Positions 10,391 to 19,877 are shown, counted from the stretch's first letter. The stretch is 64,000 nt of DNA from Gammaproteobacteria bacterium (GCA_024640305.1 JAHEFG010000001.1:119943-183942), one strand, 5' to 3'. The notes: a model not told the origin generated them from the sequence alone. Numbers and translations are program-made.

Positions 10391-11698
10391 TTATTCCTTA
10401 GCACCGTTTGCGATCGCGCGATCATATGATCGACCCAGGTAAACTCCGACCAGCGCCCAAACAATAGCAATTGCCGCCCCTATGACTGCCATTGCACCGA
10501 GCCCGAGCCCGAGTGCCGCAGTTAATCCGGCAAAGGCCCAGCTGGCGAGCGTATCCCCGCCGCGATATACCACGATATCAATCACAGGTTTGGCTTTGAA
10601 TCGATCTTCGCGGTTAACCAGCGTGTACAACATTTCCCGCCCAGGCCTTGTAATCGCGTAGTTGCCAGCCTTAAGTACTACCCAGCCAACAAGAACTGTG
10701 GCCAACATCGGGTTAATCGCCACAGCAAGAAAGCCGATCGCCACGAATAGCGGCACCAGCGCCAGCGTCTTCGACAGCCCGAATCGGGACGCTATACGTC
10801 CTGTCGCAAACATCGCTGTAACGATAGTCAGCGTATTGACGGTCAGATTGATACCCGCCCATATCTGTGCGCGTGCATCGCGATCAATGTCCGTAAGCAA
10901 GTTCTTGATTTCGAAGTACGCAAACGAACCGATCGTCGTATAGAGAAAAATAAACACTGCGATGCCAAGCAAGAAAGGGTTCCGGACGAATTCGGTGAAT
11001 CCTGAAAACGGATTGCCACTGACGATCGTATCCTGACTATCGACGCGAACCTCGCCGCCAGGCTGTAGTTGTGTTGACTTGAGCCGATACAGCAAGCCAA
11101 TAACCGGCACGATCGCAACCAGAATTGTCGCCGCGAAAAGCATCAGGTTCATGGTCCCGATTGTTCTTGCCAGTGCGAGTGTCGCCGCAGATCCGGCAAT
11201 CGTGCCGACGCTCGCCCCACTCGCGATAACCGCAAACAGCCGCAACGCCTGAGTCTTGCTGAAAAGATCCGACATCAGGCTCCAGAACACCGAGATGTGG
11301 AACAAGGAAAACAAGCTGATCCACAGGTAGAAGGCCTTCTCGATGAAGACAGCGTCACTAAGGGAGCGCGTACCCAGATAGAACAACACAAATGATGCTG
11401 CGAAAAACCCATAGACCCCGGGGATCAGATACTTGAGGCGCATTCGCGATACGGCGAAACCATAAACACTTACGGCTGCAGCGCTGAAAAAGAAATTGTA
11501 GGTCCAGAGCCGCGCAAGTTCGACGTCACTCCAGTCCGGAGCCAGCGCATCTCGCACCGGCTTGAGAATGTTGTACGCAACCATCAATGCGAATATGAAG
11601 AAGAACGACAACAGCGTTGCGCTCAACTCGTTGGGTTCGACCTTGGTCGCAACTTTGATAATCCGTGCAAGTGGATTGCTGCGACCGGATTCGTTCAT
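10391..11698 (-). CDS. MFS / nucleotide-exchanger-like membrane transporter
   Basis: About 435 residues, 12 predicted membrane segments. The N-terminal segment with NILKPVRDAL resembles the ATP/ADP-translocase (NTT) family found in intracellular bacteria, plastids and, as distant relatives, in many free-living bacteria. In the latter the substrate is unproven. The start ATG at 11698 is preceded by GAG eight bases upstream; a GTG one codon earlier is an alternative. It follows the small RAM-domain gene by ten bases. A role in nucleotide uptake would suit the window but is inference. Confidence 0.6.
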   Translation of the reverse strand: MNESGRSNPLARIIKVATKVEPNELSATLLSFFFIFALMVAYNILKPVRDALAPDWSDVELARLWTYNFFFSAAAVSVYGFAVSRMRLKYLIPGVYGFFAASFVLFYLGTRSLSDAVFIEKAFYLWISLFSLFHISVFWSLMSDLFSKTQALRLFAVIASGASVGTIAGSAATLALARTIGTMNLMLFAATILVAIVPVIGLLYRLKSTQLQPGGEVRVDSQDTIVSGNPFSGFTEFVRNPFLLGIAVFIFLYTTIGSFAYFEIKNLLTDIDRDARAQIWAGINLTVNTLTIVTAMFATGRIASRFGLSKTLALVPLFVAIGFLAVAINPMLATVLVGWVVLKAGNYAITRPGREMLYTLVNREDRFKAKPVIDIVVYRGGDTLASWAFAGLTAALGLGLGAMAVIGAAIAIVWALVGVYLGRSYDRAIANGAKE

Positions 11699-11708
11699 CA
11701 CCTGATCT

Positions 11709-11987
11709 CTAGTCGAGCCCGAGCTCGAAACCTGCCTCGAGTTCTTTTTTGGAATAGGCGCGAAATGCGATCATCGTCTCGGTCTCGACGATGCCCTCGA
11801 GGTGGCGCATTTTGTCACTAATGACATCGGCAAGATCTTCGTTGCGAGCGACCTTCACTATCGCGATGAGGTCAACACGACCTGCTACAGAAAAAACCTC
11901 CTGGACACCATTCATCTCCGTGATCTGGTTGGCCAGTTCGGGAATTCGGCTGGTCTCAGCCTTTATCATGACGATCGCCGTCACCAT
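11709..11987 (-). CDS. Stand-alone Lrp/AsnC ligand-binding (RAM) domain protein
   Basis: 92 residues forming only the alpha/beta RAM domain of Lrp/AsnC regulators (AIVMIKAE, GRVDLIAIVKV, ETETMIAFRAYS), with no helix-turn-helix in front. Stand-alone RAM proteins assemble into dimers/octamers and may bind amino acids or modulate full-length Lrp proteins. The ATG at 11987 is chosen because GGAG lies seven bases upstream; a GTG four codons earlier would place that ribosome site inside the gene. Confidence 0.85.
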   Translation of the reverse strand: MVTAIVMIKAETSRIPELANQITEMNGVQEVFSVAGRVDLIAIVKVARNEDLADVISDKMRHLEGIVETETMIAFRAYSKKELEAGFELGLD

Positions 11988-12051
11988 CGATATCTCCACG
12001 CTATGTCATCAGAGTTAAGCGCGAAGCGTACCATTAACAGGTAGCTGACAA

Positions 12052-12753
12052 CTATTGAGCTGTGGCCATGCCTTTGGCGACGGCCAGGAGTTCGTCGGCT
12101 GGTAACCTTACTTTGTAGTCCGCGTTCGAGTAAGCGAAAGCAATTATTCCGTCTTTGCCCACCGCGAACACAGATGGCACCGGTAACACCCCGTGTATCG
12201 CCATCGACGATTCAATAATGTCATCGCCTTTCTCGGCGCGCCTGTCGATTGCCATCTGTGGCGCCTTGAACGCAATCCCGAACGCAATGGCGGCCTGAGC
12301 ATCGGCATCGGAAAGGATCTGGTAACCAAGTCCGGCGATATCCTGTTGCGTTTCTTTTTTCAGACTTTGATAGAGCAATTCCGGTCGATCACCACTAAGG
12401 AACAGGACGTCCACGCCGAGCGCGTCTATTTCGCCGATTACGTGACGAAGCTCTGAGAGATGCATGTTGCAATAAGGACACCAGCCGCCGCGGAAAGATA
12501 TGAGCAACACCGGTCGCTCCAGCTTTCGCGGCTCAAATATGAAAGGTTCATGGTCAACGGTTTCAACCGCAAAGCGTGGCGCGACATCTCCGGCAACGAG
12601 GGGTTGAATTTCTGCGGCGGTGGCAGCAACAGGTGTATCAGCATGCCCGTACTGCACCGACATGCTGCAAACCAGGCTGAGCACCAGCGTTGTCGAAAGC
12701 AATCCAATTACTGCGGAGCGGGCATTGGCTCGCCCGGCTGAGAAAATAGACAT
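12052..12753 (-). CDS. Exported peroxiredoxin/thioredoxin-like protein (AhpC/TSA family)
   Basis: 233 residues: a cleavable signal peptide (about residues 1-38, ending near GHADTP), then an AhpC/TSA redoxin fold. The motif GGWCPYCNMHL gives a CPYC dithiol at the thioredoxin active-site position, so it is more likely a thiol-disulfide oxidoreductase or thiol peroxidase than a classical 2-Cys peroxiredoxin. Probably periplasmic. The substrate is unknown and the neighbours give no clue. Confidence 0.78.
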   Translation of the reverse strand: MSIFSAGRANARSAVIGLLSTTLVLSLVCSMSVQYGHADTPVAATAAEIQPLVAGDVAPRFAVETVDHEPFIFEPRKLERPVLLISFRGGWCPYCNMHLSELRHVIGEIDALGVDVLFLSGDRPELLYQSLKKETQQDIAGLGYQILSDADAQAAIAFGIAFKAPQMAIDRRAEKGDDIIESSMAIHGVLPVPSVFAVGKDGIIAFAYSNADYKVRLPADELLAVAKGMATAQ

Positions 12754-12808
12754 CTGTGTCGCGCTCCTTAGTTATCCAGTGAAATTGACCGGCGCAGGAG
12801 GCGTAATA

Positions 12809-14764
12809 TTACATGGCTTTTTCAAGAAGGTCGCGAGCACCAATCTCCGTCACACCGCGGCAACGATCCTTGGCCCTATACATGGCCTGATCCGCTTCGC
12901 GCAGCAATCCGGTCAGAGTATTGGCATTATCCGGGTAAAGTGCCAATCCGATACTCGCCGCACAGTTCAGCTTGTCCTTGCCGATCAGGTACGGCTTTTC
13001 GAGCTTTTCCGTAAGGCGCCTTGCAAGCTTTTCTGCAACATCGGCCGTCACGTCCGGCACCAAAGCAACGAACTCGTCACCACCAGGTCGACCGATGATG
13101 TCGCAGGATCGCAGGCTCTTTCGCAGGCGCCGCGAGGCTATTGTCAGCAATTCGTCTCCAACCTCGTGCCCGTAGGTATCGTTGATAATCTTGAAGTCGT
13201 TTAGATCGACAAAAAGTAACGCTCCCGATGCGTCATCGGCACTCTCTGTCAGTCGCATCGAAGCATTGCGTTCGAAACCACGACGGTTCAAAACCCCGGT
13301 GAGCGGATCTGAAAGCGCTATCGATTCCATATGCTCAACCTTCGCCTTGCCATCCGTAATATCAACGAATGTGAGTGCGATATCGGTACCAAAGGGCTCG
13401 CAAATCATGCGCAGCCACTTCGTCGTGCCATTCGATTGATGCTGGATCTCTTTGTCGACACTGTCGTTGGCTCGGGCCGCTTCACTAAATGAGTCGACAA
13501 TTGCTTTCGCCTCGTCGGCGACCATCGCATTTGTCGCAATTCTTACAATCTGCTCACCGCTGCAGTCGATCAGGTCGTCACGTTCCATATGCAGGAAGCG
13601 GGCAGCAGCGGCATTTGCAAAAACACACCGCAGCTTTGCTTCATCCTCGTTATCGTTCTTCGTCCAGCGCAGGCGAACGATACCGTTCACTGAGTGGTCG
13701 ATTAGAGTTCGCAGTAGCGCCTCGCTGGCACGAACTTCGGCCTGAGCTTTTTCCACATCGCTGACATCGCGGAACATCAGAACTTTTCCATCAGACGAAG
13801 TGGCCCTGGTTGAGGCCATATCTGACACCTGCACGTGCAGATATCGACCGGTTGCCGTTAGCATGTTGCGAGGCCTGCCGCTTTCAAGGGCCTCGAAGAT
13901 CTCTGGCGATTCGCCGCCCAATATGACACTCAGCGGCTCCATAAGTGCGGACGTTTCAGTGACGTCCAGCAGTCGCTCAGCGCCGCGATTCAATCCGATT
14001 ATGCGACCCTGATCGTCCACCACAACAACCGGATCCTGCATGTGCTGAAAAACGGTTTCATAAGCCAGCGGAGTAAACTCGATGATCTTCTCCGCGAGAA
14101 TCAGCCAGGCGTAGATCGGCAACATAGCCGTTAGCACGATCGGCACAAAGGAGATGGTGTTGGAACCAAAGCCCAGATCGTAGGCCAACGTAGCGGAAAG
14201 CGGCGCGACGCAGGCGGCAGACAGCAGAAGCAAACCGCGACGATGCGCTTTCGAAACTGCTGAGCTGTGCGTCATCAGGGTCAGCATTGCGGCGCCGATT
14301 ACGGCATAACTGTAGGGCGCGTGCACATAAAGGAACCACCGACCCCACTCAGTTGGGCGCGTCAGGAAGTCGCCGGCTTCGTTGGCGATAGGCACGTACC
14401 ACATGAACTCATGAAAATAGTTCGTTGCCGCGAACGCGATCGATACGACCGGAATTATCAACATGATAACGATGCGATGAATGGATGACTTGCAGCCCGT
14501 GTACTCACGGAAACTGAAATAGGCCACAACCGGCAGGAGCGCCGTGCCGACGAAGTGACAGGTTCGACCGATCGAGAATACGTAGAACGTACTCGACATG
14601 AGCTCAATTGCGCCGCCAACCACCCAAAAACTGATAACAACAAATAACAGCCCGATCGGCACCGTGCCGGCCTCTCTCTTCGCCGCAATGAGGCGCAGGC
14701 CCAGCGCCAGGTAGCACATGGCACTGAACATCAGGATAACCGACAGAGCGATATCGAGCGTCAC
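12809..14764 (-). CDS. Membrane diguanylate cyclase (7TM-PAS-PAS-GGDEF)
   Basis: 651 residues. The first ~220 form about seven membrane segments like the sensor N-termini of some histidine kinases. A PAS domain follows (around 235-345, VVVDDQGRIIGLN), then a second PAS-like region (around 350-475), then a GGDEF domain with an intact GGDEF signature. An RxxD inhibitory site (RSCD) sits five residues before it, so product feedback by cyclic di-GMP is expected. No EAL domain. It should make cyclic di-GMP in response to an unknown membrane or redox signal. Confidence 0.92.
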   Translation of the reverse strand: MTLDIALSVILMFSAMCYLALGLRLIAAKREAGTVPIGLLFVVISFWVVGGAIELMSSTFYVFSIGRTCHFVGTALLPVVAYFSFREYTGCKSSIHRIVIMLIIPVVSIAFAATNYFHEFMWYVPIANEAGDFLTRPTEWGRWFLYVHAPYSYAVIGAAMLTLMTHSSAVSKAHRRGLLLLSAACVAPLSATLAYDLGFGSNTISFVPIVLTAMLPIYAWLILAEKIIEFTPLAYETVFQHMQDPVVVVDDQGRIIGLNRGAERLLDVTETSALMEPLSVILGGESPEIFEALESGRPRNMLTATGRYLHVQVSDMASTRATSSDGKVLMFRDVSDVEKAQAEVRASEALLRTLIDHSVNGIVRLRWTKNDNEDEAKLRCVFANAAAARFLHMERDDLIDCSGEQIVRIATNAMVADEAKAIVDSFSEAARANDSVDKEIQHQSNGTTKWLRMICEPFGTDIALTFVDITDGKAKVEHMESIALSDPLTGVLNRRGFERNASMRLTESADDASGALLFVDLNDFKIINDTYGHEVGDELLTIASRRLRKSLRSCDIIGRPGGDEFVALVPDVTADVAEKLARRLTEKLEKPYLIGKDKLNCAASIGLALYPDNANTLTGLLREADQAMYRAKDRCRGVTEIGARDLLEKAM

Positions 14765-14908
14765 CGTTCCCTTACCCAGGAATACGAAAGAGATTGTTAT
14801 GGTAAGCGCCTAAGCCCTTGTTTTCGGTGAACTGTTCCACACCTTTCTGACGCGCGGATCACCGCCCGTGGTCGATTTTTCTCACAACGGAAACTTTTGA
14901 GTCCCATT

Positions 14909-14924
14909 TGCGCACTCGTGCGCA
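14909..14924. promoter_or_regulatory. Inverted repeat in the 235-base gap upstream of the diguanylate cyclase
   Basis: TGCGCAC-TC-GTGCGCA is a perfect 7-base inverted repeat with a 2-base spacer, too tight for a hairpin but right for a dimeric DNA-binding protein. It lies 145 bases upstream of the cyclase start and 76 bases beyond the stop of the kinase gene. The rest of the gap (14765-14999) is T-rich in places and holds no gene that I can support. Confidence 0.35.
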
Positions 14925-14999
14925 TTATAGGTCATTGTTTTTATTGCTTTTTTCTTGGGAGCCGTGGCGACTTTGACGAACAGACAGTGCAGCGATAAA

Positions 15000-16151
15000 T
15001 CAATGGCCGCATGCCTGCCGAAGTCGATCTGCAAACGCCCGCGAAGTCATCGCATTAATCCGGGCCAGAAAACGTTCTGCACCGCTCTCACTGTGCAGCG
15101 ATTCCCGGGCATAGTCATCATCATTGCCTTTTGCTGCCAGGCGCCAGTACAGCATCGTGAGCGTCGTTGCCAACCTCGTCCGCAACAGGTGATAGAGCAG
15201 GTCAATCTCAACATCTTCAAGCGGCGAAACCCGGTTATAAGCAGCAACAAATGCCGCTATGAATACCAACGCATCCTCGTCATCGCAGCGCAGGTACGAG
15301 GCGGCTATAGCGAGTTCGACCACCAACGGGGCGCGCAGCATGTCGCCGAAGTCGATGATGCCCGCCACCGACTCGGGATCTTTTTGCTCCACGAGCACAT
15401 TGCCGGGATTCACATCATTGTGAATTACCTGGTGCCGCAAGCTGGCGAAACGCGGCTCCGCAACTTGCAGGAAGTCATCGAAACAAGCCAGGACTGACTG
15501 GCGCAGCAGGCTGTCAGGAATGTGCGCCGTCAATGGCAGCAGATCAGCAGCACGCTGCATATCCCAAAGCAGTGGCTGTTGATCCTCATCGTGCTCAAAG
15601 TCGCTTAGCGCCACATCCAGATATGCGAGAGACCTTCCAAGGGAGCCCATCAACGAGGGCGTTGCAGGCACGTCTGCGAGCACGTCGCCGGGCAGATAAC
15701 TTGCAAGTCGAACAACATGCCTCGTTTCACCACACAGGATCGTCGTCGATGAAGCGCCGTCTACCGTCCGGCGAACTTCTGGCACTGCAGTCCGGCACCC
15801 GCTTGCCTCAAGATGCAGCAGCGCCCTGATCTGATAGTCGGCGGCCTTCTGATCCTCGGCCGCGCCGGCGATCTTGACGACATAGCGCTGGCTATCACCG
15901 GTCGTCAGGCGGAAATTCTGGTCACGCTCGCCAAGTAGCGGGCGCAACTGTCCCTGCAGGCCGTATTCCGCCTTTAGCAATGCCGCCACCTTGGCGACAC
16001 TTAGTCGCGGAGCGTCTGTATCAACTGCATCCAGCGGGTTCATTCGCGCACCATTATCAGCATCAGGCTTACAAGATGCGCCATTCTGCCACGCTCGTGA
16101 CTGATCAGAAATGCCAACCAGTTCCGGCCTCTTTTCAACATAATCGTTCAT
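15000..16151 (-). CDS. APH-family small-molecule kinase (hydroxylysine-kinase-like)
   Basis: About 383 residues with the aminoglycoside-phosphotransferase fold: ATP-binding lysine in YVVKIAGA, catalytic loop HNDVNPGN and metal-binding DFGD. This combination, with the ALLKAEYGLQG start, resembles hydroxylysine kinase and the kinase domain found fused to class III aminotransferases, so an amino-alcohol or hydroxy-amino acid substrate is plausible but unproven. The ATG at 16151 avoids overlap with the divergent gene; an internal ATG at 16043 is possible. Confidence 0.75.
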   Translation of the reverse strand: MNDYVEKRPELVGISDQSRAWQNGASCKPDADNGARMNPLDAVDTDAPRLSVAKVAALLKAEYGLQGQLRPLLGERDQNFRLTTGDSQRYVVKIAGAAEDQKAADYQIRALLHLEASGCRTAVPEVRRTVDGASSTTILCGETRHVVRLASYLPGDVLADVPATPSLMGSLGRSLAYLDVALSDFEHDEDQQPLLWDMQRAADLLPLTAHIPDSLLRQSVLACFDDFLQVAEPRFASLRHQVIHNDVNPGNVLVEQKDPESVAGIIDFGDMLRAPLVVELAIAASYLRCDDEDALVFIAAFVAAYNRVSPLEDVEIDLLYHLLRTRLATTLTMLYWRLAAKGNDDDYARESLHSESGAERFLARINAMTSRAFADRLRQACGH

Positions 16152-16163
16152 AGTTAATAGGTT

Positions 16164-17327
16164 ATGAAACGCCTGGCCCGCCTGGTTCAATCAGCGACAC
16201 CAACTACCGCCGTGCAATTTCGCAAGAATGCATACGGCCAGAATGGTGTGCAGAGCTTCCTGCGCGACGTTCTCGCAATGGCTAACGCCGCCGTAGAGGG
16301 ATCTCGCTACATCGTTACCGGCGCTGAATTTGATGCGCGTGGCCGCAAGCGATTGCTCGGAGTAGACCGGGACGACTTCTCAGGCAAACCGGCATACCAG
16401 TCCCTCGCCAACGAACACATAGAGCCACCGATCCGGATCCGCTATCAGCCTGTGACCGTCGAAGGCGAACGCCTTGGCGTCTTCGAGATAGGCGACTGCC
16501 AGGACCGGCCGTACATGATGCGCATTGATTTCTCGGAGTCGTTACGCCGCGGTGATGCATACGCGCGTCTCAATAATTCAGCGGTCAAGCTGGGACGGCG
16601 CCAGCTACAAAGCCTGTTCGAGAAAAAATTCCGCGACTCGGTGTCGGCTGCCAATATCGAAATAGGCTTTCCGGGCGATATCATTCACAAGGACAAGAAG
16701 CTATCCACATGCGGTCTGTCGCAGCTGCCGTCTGCGATTGCCAGCGCGAAGCTGCATGAGTTGATCGAGGCGAAGACCCGGGTTCATGCCTCGGCATCGA
16801 ATACCATGGTGGCCCGGCTTACTCACGCGCGTCTGTTTGGCACCGACAGTCCTTACGAAGAGCGCTCGACTGACGACATTCGAGCAGAAATGAGACAGAT
16901 CGAACGTCGTTATCACAATCATGACCAACACTTCCTGTTCACCGAGCATGGCAGTGACCTGCAGCTCGTCATACTCAACCAGGGAGAAGAAGACCTGACC
17001 GATGCATCCCTGACCTTCGCCTTGCCTAACCACACCTCATTTTACGTCGCGAGCCAGCTACCCAGGCTGCCCCGCGATGACCGCTTTATCGATCGCACGC
17101 CGGCAGAGCATGCTGACTACCCTGCAGTGACGGCGCGGGATAACGCGATTAACGTATCGGTCAAACTCGGTGACATTCCTCCCGGGGAGCCAATCGACGT
17201 TTTCAGGACTCCGCTGCGGCTCTGCGTCGGCTCAGACCTCAAGGGCCGGCGGATTGGAATTCAATATTCGCTGTTTGCGCAGAACCTGCGAACCGCCGCA
17301 ACGGGCAAATTAAGACTGTTGTTCTAG
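16164..17327 (+). CDS. AlbA_2 (Schlafen-like) domain protein
   Basis: 387 residues. The first ~160 match the AlbA_2 nucleic-acid-binding domain (RDVLAMANAAVEG, YIVTGAEFD, RLNNSAVKLGRR). The C-terminal ~200 residues are beta-rich with no domain I recognise. AlbA_2 proteins are often regulators or defence-linked factors. It is divergent from the kinase gene with only 12 bases between start codons, and its last 18 bases overlap the end of the convergent phosphoribosyltransferase gene. Function not assigned. Confidence 0.65.
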   Translation: MKRLARLVQSATPTTAVQFRKNAYGQNGVQSFLRDVLAMANAAVEGSRYIVTGAEFDARGRKRLLGVDRDDFSGKPAYQSLANEHIEPPIRIRYQPVTVEGERLGVFEIGDCQDRPYMMRIDFSESLRRGDAYARLNNSAVKLGRRQLQSLFEKKFRDSVSAANIEIGFPGDIIHKDKKLSTCGLSQLPSAIASAKLHELIEAKTRVHASASNTMVARLTHARLFGTDSPYEERSTDDIRAEMRQIERRYHNHDQHFLFTEHGSDLQLVILNQGEEDLTDASLTFALPNHTSFYVASQLPRLPRDDRFIDRTPAEHADYPAVTARDNAINVSVKLGDIPPGEPIDVFRTPLRLCVGSDLKGRRIGIQYSLFAQNLRTAATGKLRLLF

Positions 17328-17930
17328 TTTCCCGCTGCTGCCGGCCGAAACGCTGCCGGAATTATTCGCTGCATGCGCTTTGGCGCCATCGATAATGGCA
17401 GCAATTTCAGAACGATGTTCACGCAGCTCTTCAGGGGTTAACGCATCGAGCTCATGAGGAAATACCAGCCACTCGGCTGTCTCCCGCAGGAAATAGTCCG
17501 GCACGATATTCGTCTCGTTACGACTTGGTTTGAACCAGGGTACTGCGACCCGCATGTCTTCCGGCGTATTGCCCCGTGCCCGCTTGGTCAGCTCTTCAAT
17601 GACGGCAACGATTGTGTTGCCAGTGTCGAAAACATCGTCAACGATAAGCACGCGATCGTCGTGGCAAATTTTCTTGATGATGTAATTGAGGCCATGCACT
17701 GCGACCGAACCGCGCTGATCGACGCCGATGTAAGACGAGGTTCTGATAGCGATGTGATCAGCCTCAACGCCGCAATAAGACAAAATTTCCTGCACGGCCA
17801 TGCCCACAGGTGTCCCACCGCGCCATATCGCGATAATCATCGTCGGTTTGAACCCGCTTTCCAGGACATCGAGCCCGAGCCTGAATGAATCCTCGAGAAG
17901 GTCCTGCGCTGAAAGAACGACTTTGCTCAT
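17310..17930 (-). CDS. Purine phosphoribosyltransferase (hypoxanthine PRT-like)
   Basis: About 206 residues. The PRPP-binding motif VLIVDDVFDTGNT and IAIWRGGTPVG place it in the type I phosphoribosyltransferases, nearest to hypoxanthine/xanthine PRTs that salvage free bases as nucleotides. The chosen ATG at 17930 begins the conserved MSKVVLSAQDLLEDSF; sequence upstream in frame is unconserved. The C-terminal ~20 residues are low-complexity (serine/glycine). It is the divergent paralogue of the next gene. Confidence 0.83.
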   Translation of the reverse strand: MSKVVLSAQDLLEDSFRLGLDVLESGFKPTMIIAIWRGGTPVGMAVQEILSYCGVEADHIAIRTSSYIGVDQRGSVAVHGLNYIIKKICHDDRVLIVDDVFDTGNTIVAVIEELTKRARGNTPEDMRVAVPWFKPSRNETNIVPDYFLRETAEWLVFPHELDALTPEELREHRSEIAAIIDGAKAHAANNSGSVSAGSSGKLEQQS

Positions 17931-17991
17931 TGTTATTCTGTCGTGATAATGTTTCGTCCCGATTCTACAGCACCTGAGGCCAACAAAAGCA

Positions 17992-18573
17992 ATGAACAAG
18001 CAGATGGTGGCAGCGAACGATCTCCTCGAGGACTCCTTCAGACTTGCCGCAACCGTCGCGGCGGCCGGCTTTCATCCCGACTTTCTGGTCGGGCTTTGGC
18101 GCGGCGGCAGCGCCGTCGGTATTGCCGTCCAGGAAGGCCTCGAGTTTCTCGGCATCAAGACAGATCACATCGCTATCCGGACGTCGTATCGCGGCGCGCC
18201 AAGTTACAGCGAAATGATCAGCAAGGCGGAGTCCATCCGCGTGCACGGCCTGCAATACCTGCTCGAAAACTTATGTGCCCATCATTCGCTGCTCATAGTC
18301 GATGACGTGTACAGCACCGGCTCCAGCGTCAATGCTGTTATCGAGCAGCTGACGAGAAAAACACGACGTAACCTGCCACACGACATTCGTATCGCGACAG
18401 TCTGGTACCGCCCGGGTGAGAAAACGAAGCGCGTTCCGGACTACTTCGTCCACGAAACATCAGATTGGCTTGCATTGCCGTACGAATTAACCGGCATGTC
18501 GATTGATGAGTTGCGCACAAACCGACCCGAGTTGGGCTCGATTATCGACCGCCTGGAACCACTGGTTAGTTGA
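17992..18573 (+). CDS. Purine phosphoribosyltransferase paralogue
   Basis: 193 residues, collinear with the divergent neighbour: shared DLLEDSFRL, LWRGG, DHIAIRTS and LLIVDDVYSTGSS (PRPP loop). The hood region differs and carries a short insertion (GAPSYSEMISKAES). Same fold and likely same reaction class, salvage of hypoxanthine, guanine or xanthine with PRPP, but probably a different base preference. It ends immediately before the guaD stop codon on the other strand, with no room for a terminator. Confidence 0.83.
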   Translation: MNKQMVAANDLLEDSFRLAATVAAAGFHPDFLVGLWRGGSAVGIAVQEGLEFLGIKTDHIAIRTSYRGAPSYSEMISKAESIRVHGLQYLLENLCAHHSLLIVDDVYSTGSSVNAVIEQLTRKTRRNLPHDIRIATVWYRPGEKTKRVPDYFVHETSDWLALPYELTGMSIDELRTNRPELGSIIDRLEPLVS

Positions 18574-19875
18574 TTAACGGTTGAACGTGCTCGCGCATTG
18601 GCCCTGCAGATAGGTCGCCGAGATATTGCGATCGTCACCAAGAAAAATAAGCGCGAAAAGTAATTCATCGATCGACGACGTTGCCGCGGCCCGGCGCGCT
18701 GTGGCGCTCGACCCATCGACGTTGAGCACAATGAAGTCAGCCTCTTTACCCACCTCGAGATTGCCAATGCAATGATCGAGACCGAGTGCCTGCGCGGCAC
18801 CGAGCGTTGCCAGATACAACGCCCGACTCGCCGGGAGAGACTGGTCCTGCAGGTGCAAAACCTTATAGGCCTCGCTCATTGTCCTGAGCATCGACAGACT
18901 CGTACCACCACCCACATCGGTCGCAAGCCCGACGCCCACACCGGCATCGCTCATCGATTTCAGATCGAACAGACCGCTACCGAGGAACAGATTCGACGTC
19001 GGGCAGAATGCTCCGGCGCCGCCCTTCTCCGCCATCAGGGCGCGATCAGCTGCATCGAGATGCAGGCAATGCGCGAATATCGAGCGCTCGCGCAGCAAAC
19101 CGAAATGGTCATACACATCCAGGTAGCTACGGCTCCACGAAAACTGGGCCGCGATCTCTTCAACCTCGGCGGTGTTTTCCGCGAGATGCGTATGTACCCA
19201 TGTATCCGGGTACTCGGCGGCAAGACGTCCGGCCGCCGCGAGTTGATCCTCACTTGAGGTCAATGCAAATCGTGGCGTAATTGCGTAGCCAAGCCGCCCT
19301 TTACCGTGCCACCGCTCAATCAACGCCTTGCTATCGTTATAGGCGGAAGCCGGATCGTCGCTAAGCTCGTCGGGGCAGTTAATGTCCATCAGAACCTTGC
19401 CCGCAACAAGCCTCATGTTTCGCGCTGCGGCAGCCTCGAAGATCGCATCGACAGACTGTGGAAACACAGTCGCAAAGACCAGCGCCGTCGTCGTACCGTT
19501 TCGCAACAGCTCATCGACGAACACCTCCGCAACTTCAGCTGCGTGCTCTTTGTCCGAAAACCGCGCCTCCTCCGGGTATGCATAGCGGTTCAGCCAGTCG
19601 AGCAACTGCTCCCCATACGATGCAATGATATCGAGCTGTGAAAAATGCACGTGGCAGTCGATGAAGCCAGGCAGTATCAGGCTGCCGGTCAGGTCTTCGA
19701 CGGCCACCTCGACTGCCAACGTCGGCAATATTTTTTCCGCGCTACCGATACGCGCAACAACGCCGTCGTCAACGACGAGCACGCCATCCTCGAGAAACTC
19801 GACTGCCGACGGCGCCGCCTTTTCGCCTGGATCAGCGAGGCAATGAAATATCGATGCTCGAAACGCCTGCTGCAT
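18574..19875 (-). CDS. guaD: Guanine deaminase
   Basis: 433 residues of the guanine deaminase branch of the amidohydrolases. It converts guanine to xanthine, feeding the xanthine dehydrogenase encoded upstream in the same operon. Metal-site motifs are IDCHVHFSQLD, THLAEN and ATDVGGGTS; PTSNLFLGSGLF is typical of GuaD. Its start lies two bases after the allA stop, and it is the last gene of the purine operon. Confidence 0.93.
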   Translation of the reverse strand: MQQAFRASIFHCLADPGEKAAPSAVEFLEDGVLVVDDGVVARIGSAEKILPTLAVEVAVEDLTGSLILPGFIDCHVHFSQLDIIASYGEQLLDWLNRYAYPEEARFSDKEHAAEVAEVFVDELLRNGTTTALVFATVFPQSVDAIFEAAAARNMRLVAGKVLMDINCPDELSDDPASAYNDSKALIERWHGKGRLGYAITPRFALTSSEDQLAAAGRLAAEYPDTWVHTHLAENTAEVEEIAAQFSWSRSYLDVYDHFGLLRERSIFAHCLHLDAADRALMAEKGGAGAFCPTSNLFLGSGLFDLKSMSDAGVGVGLATDVGGGTSLSMLRTMSEAYKVLHLQDQSLPASRALYLATLGAAQALGLDHCIGNLEVGKEADFIVLNVDGSSATARRAAATSSIDELLFALIFLGDDRNISATYLQGQCASTFNR

Positions 19876-19877
19876 TG

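Noticed and set aside
12803-12812. GTAATATTAC palindrome near the diguanylate cyclase stop
   Set aside because: Only ten bases and AT-rich; overlaps a coding end and has no second copy that I noticed.
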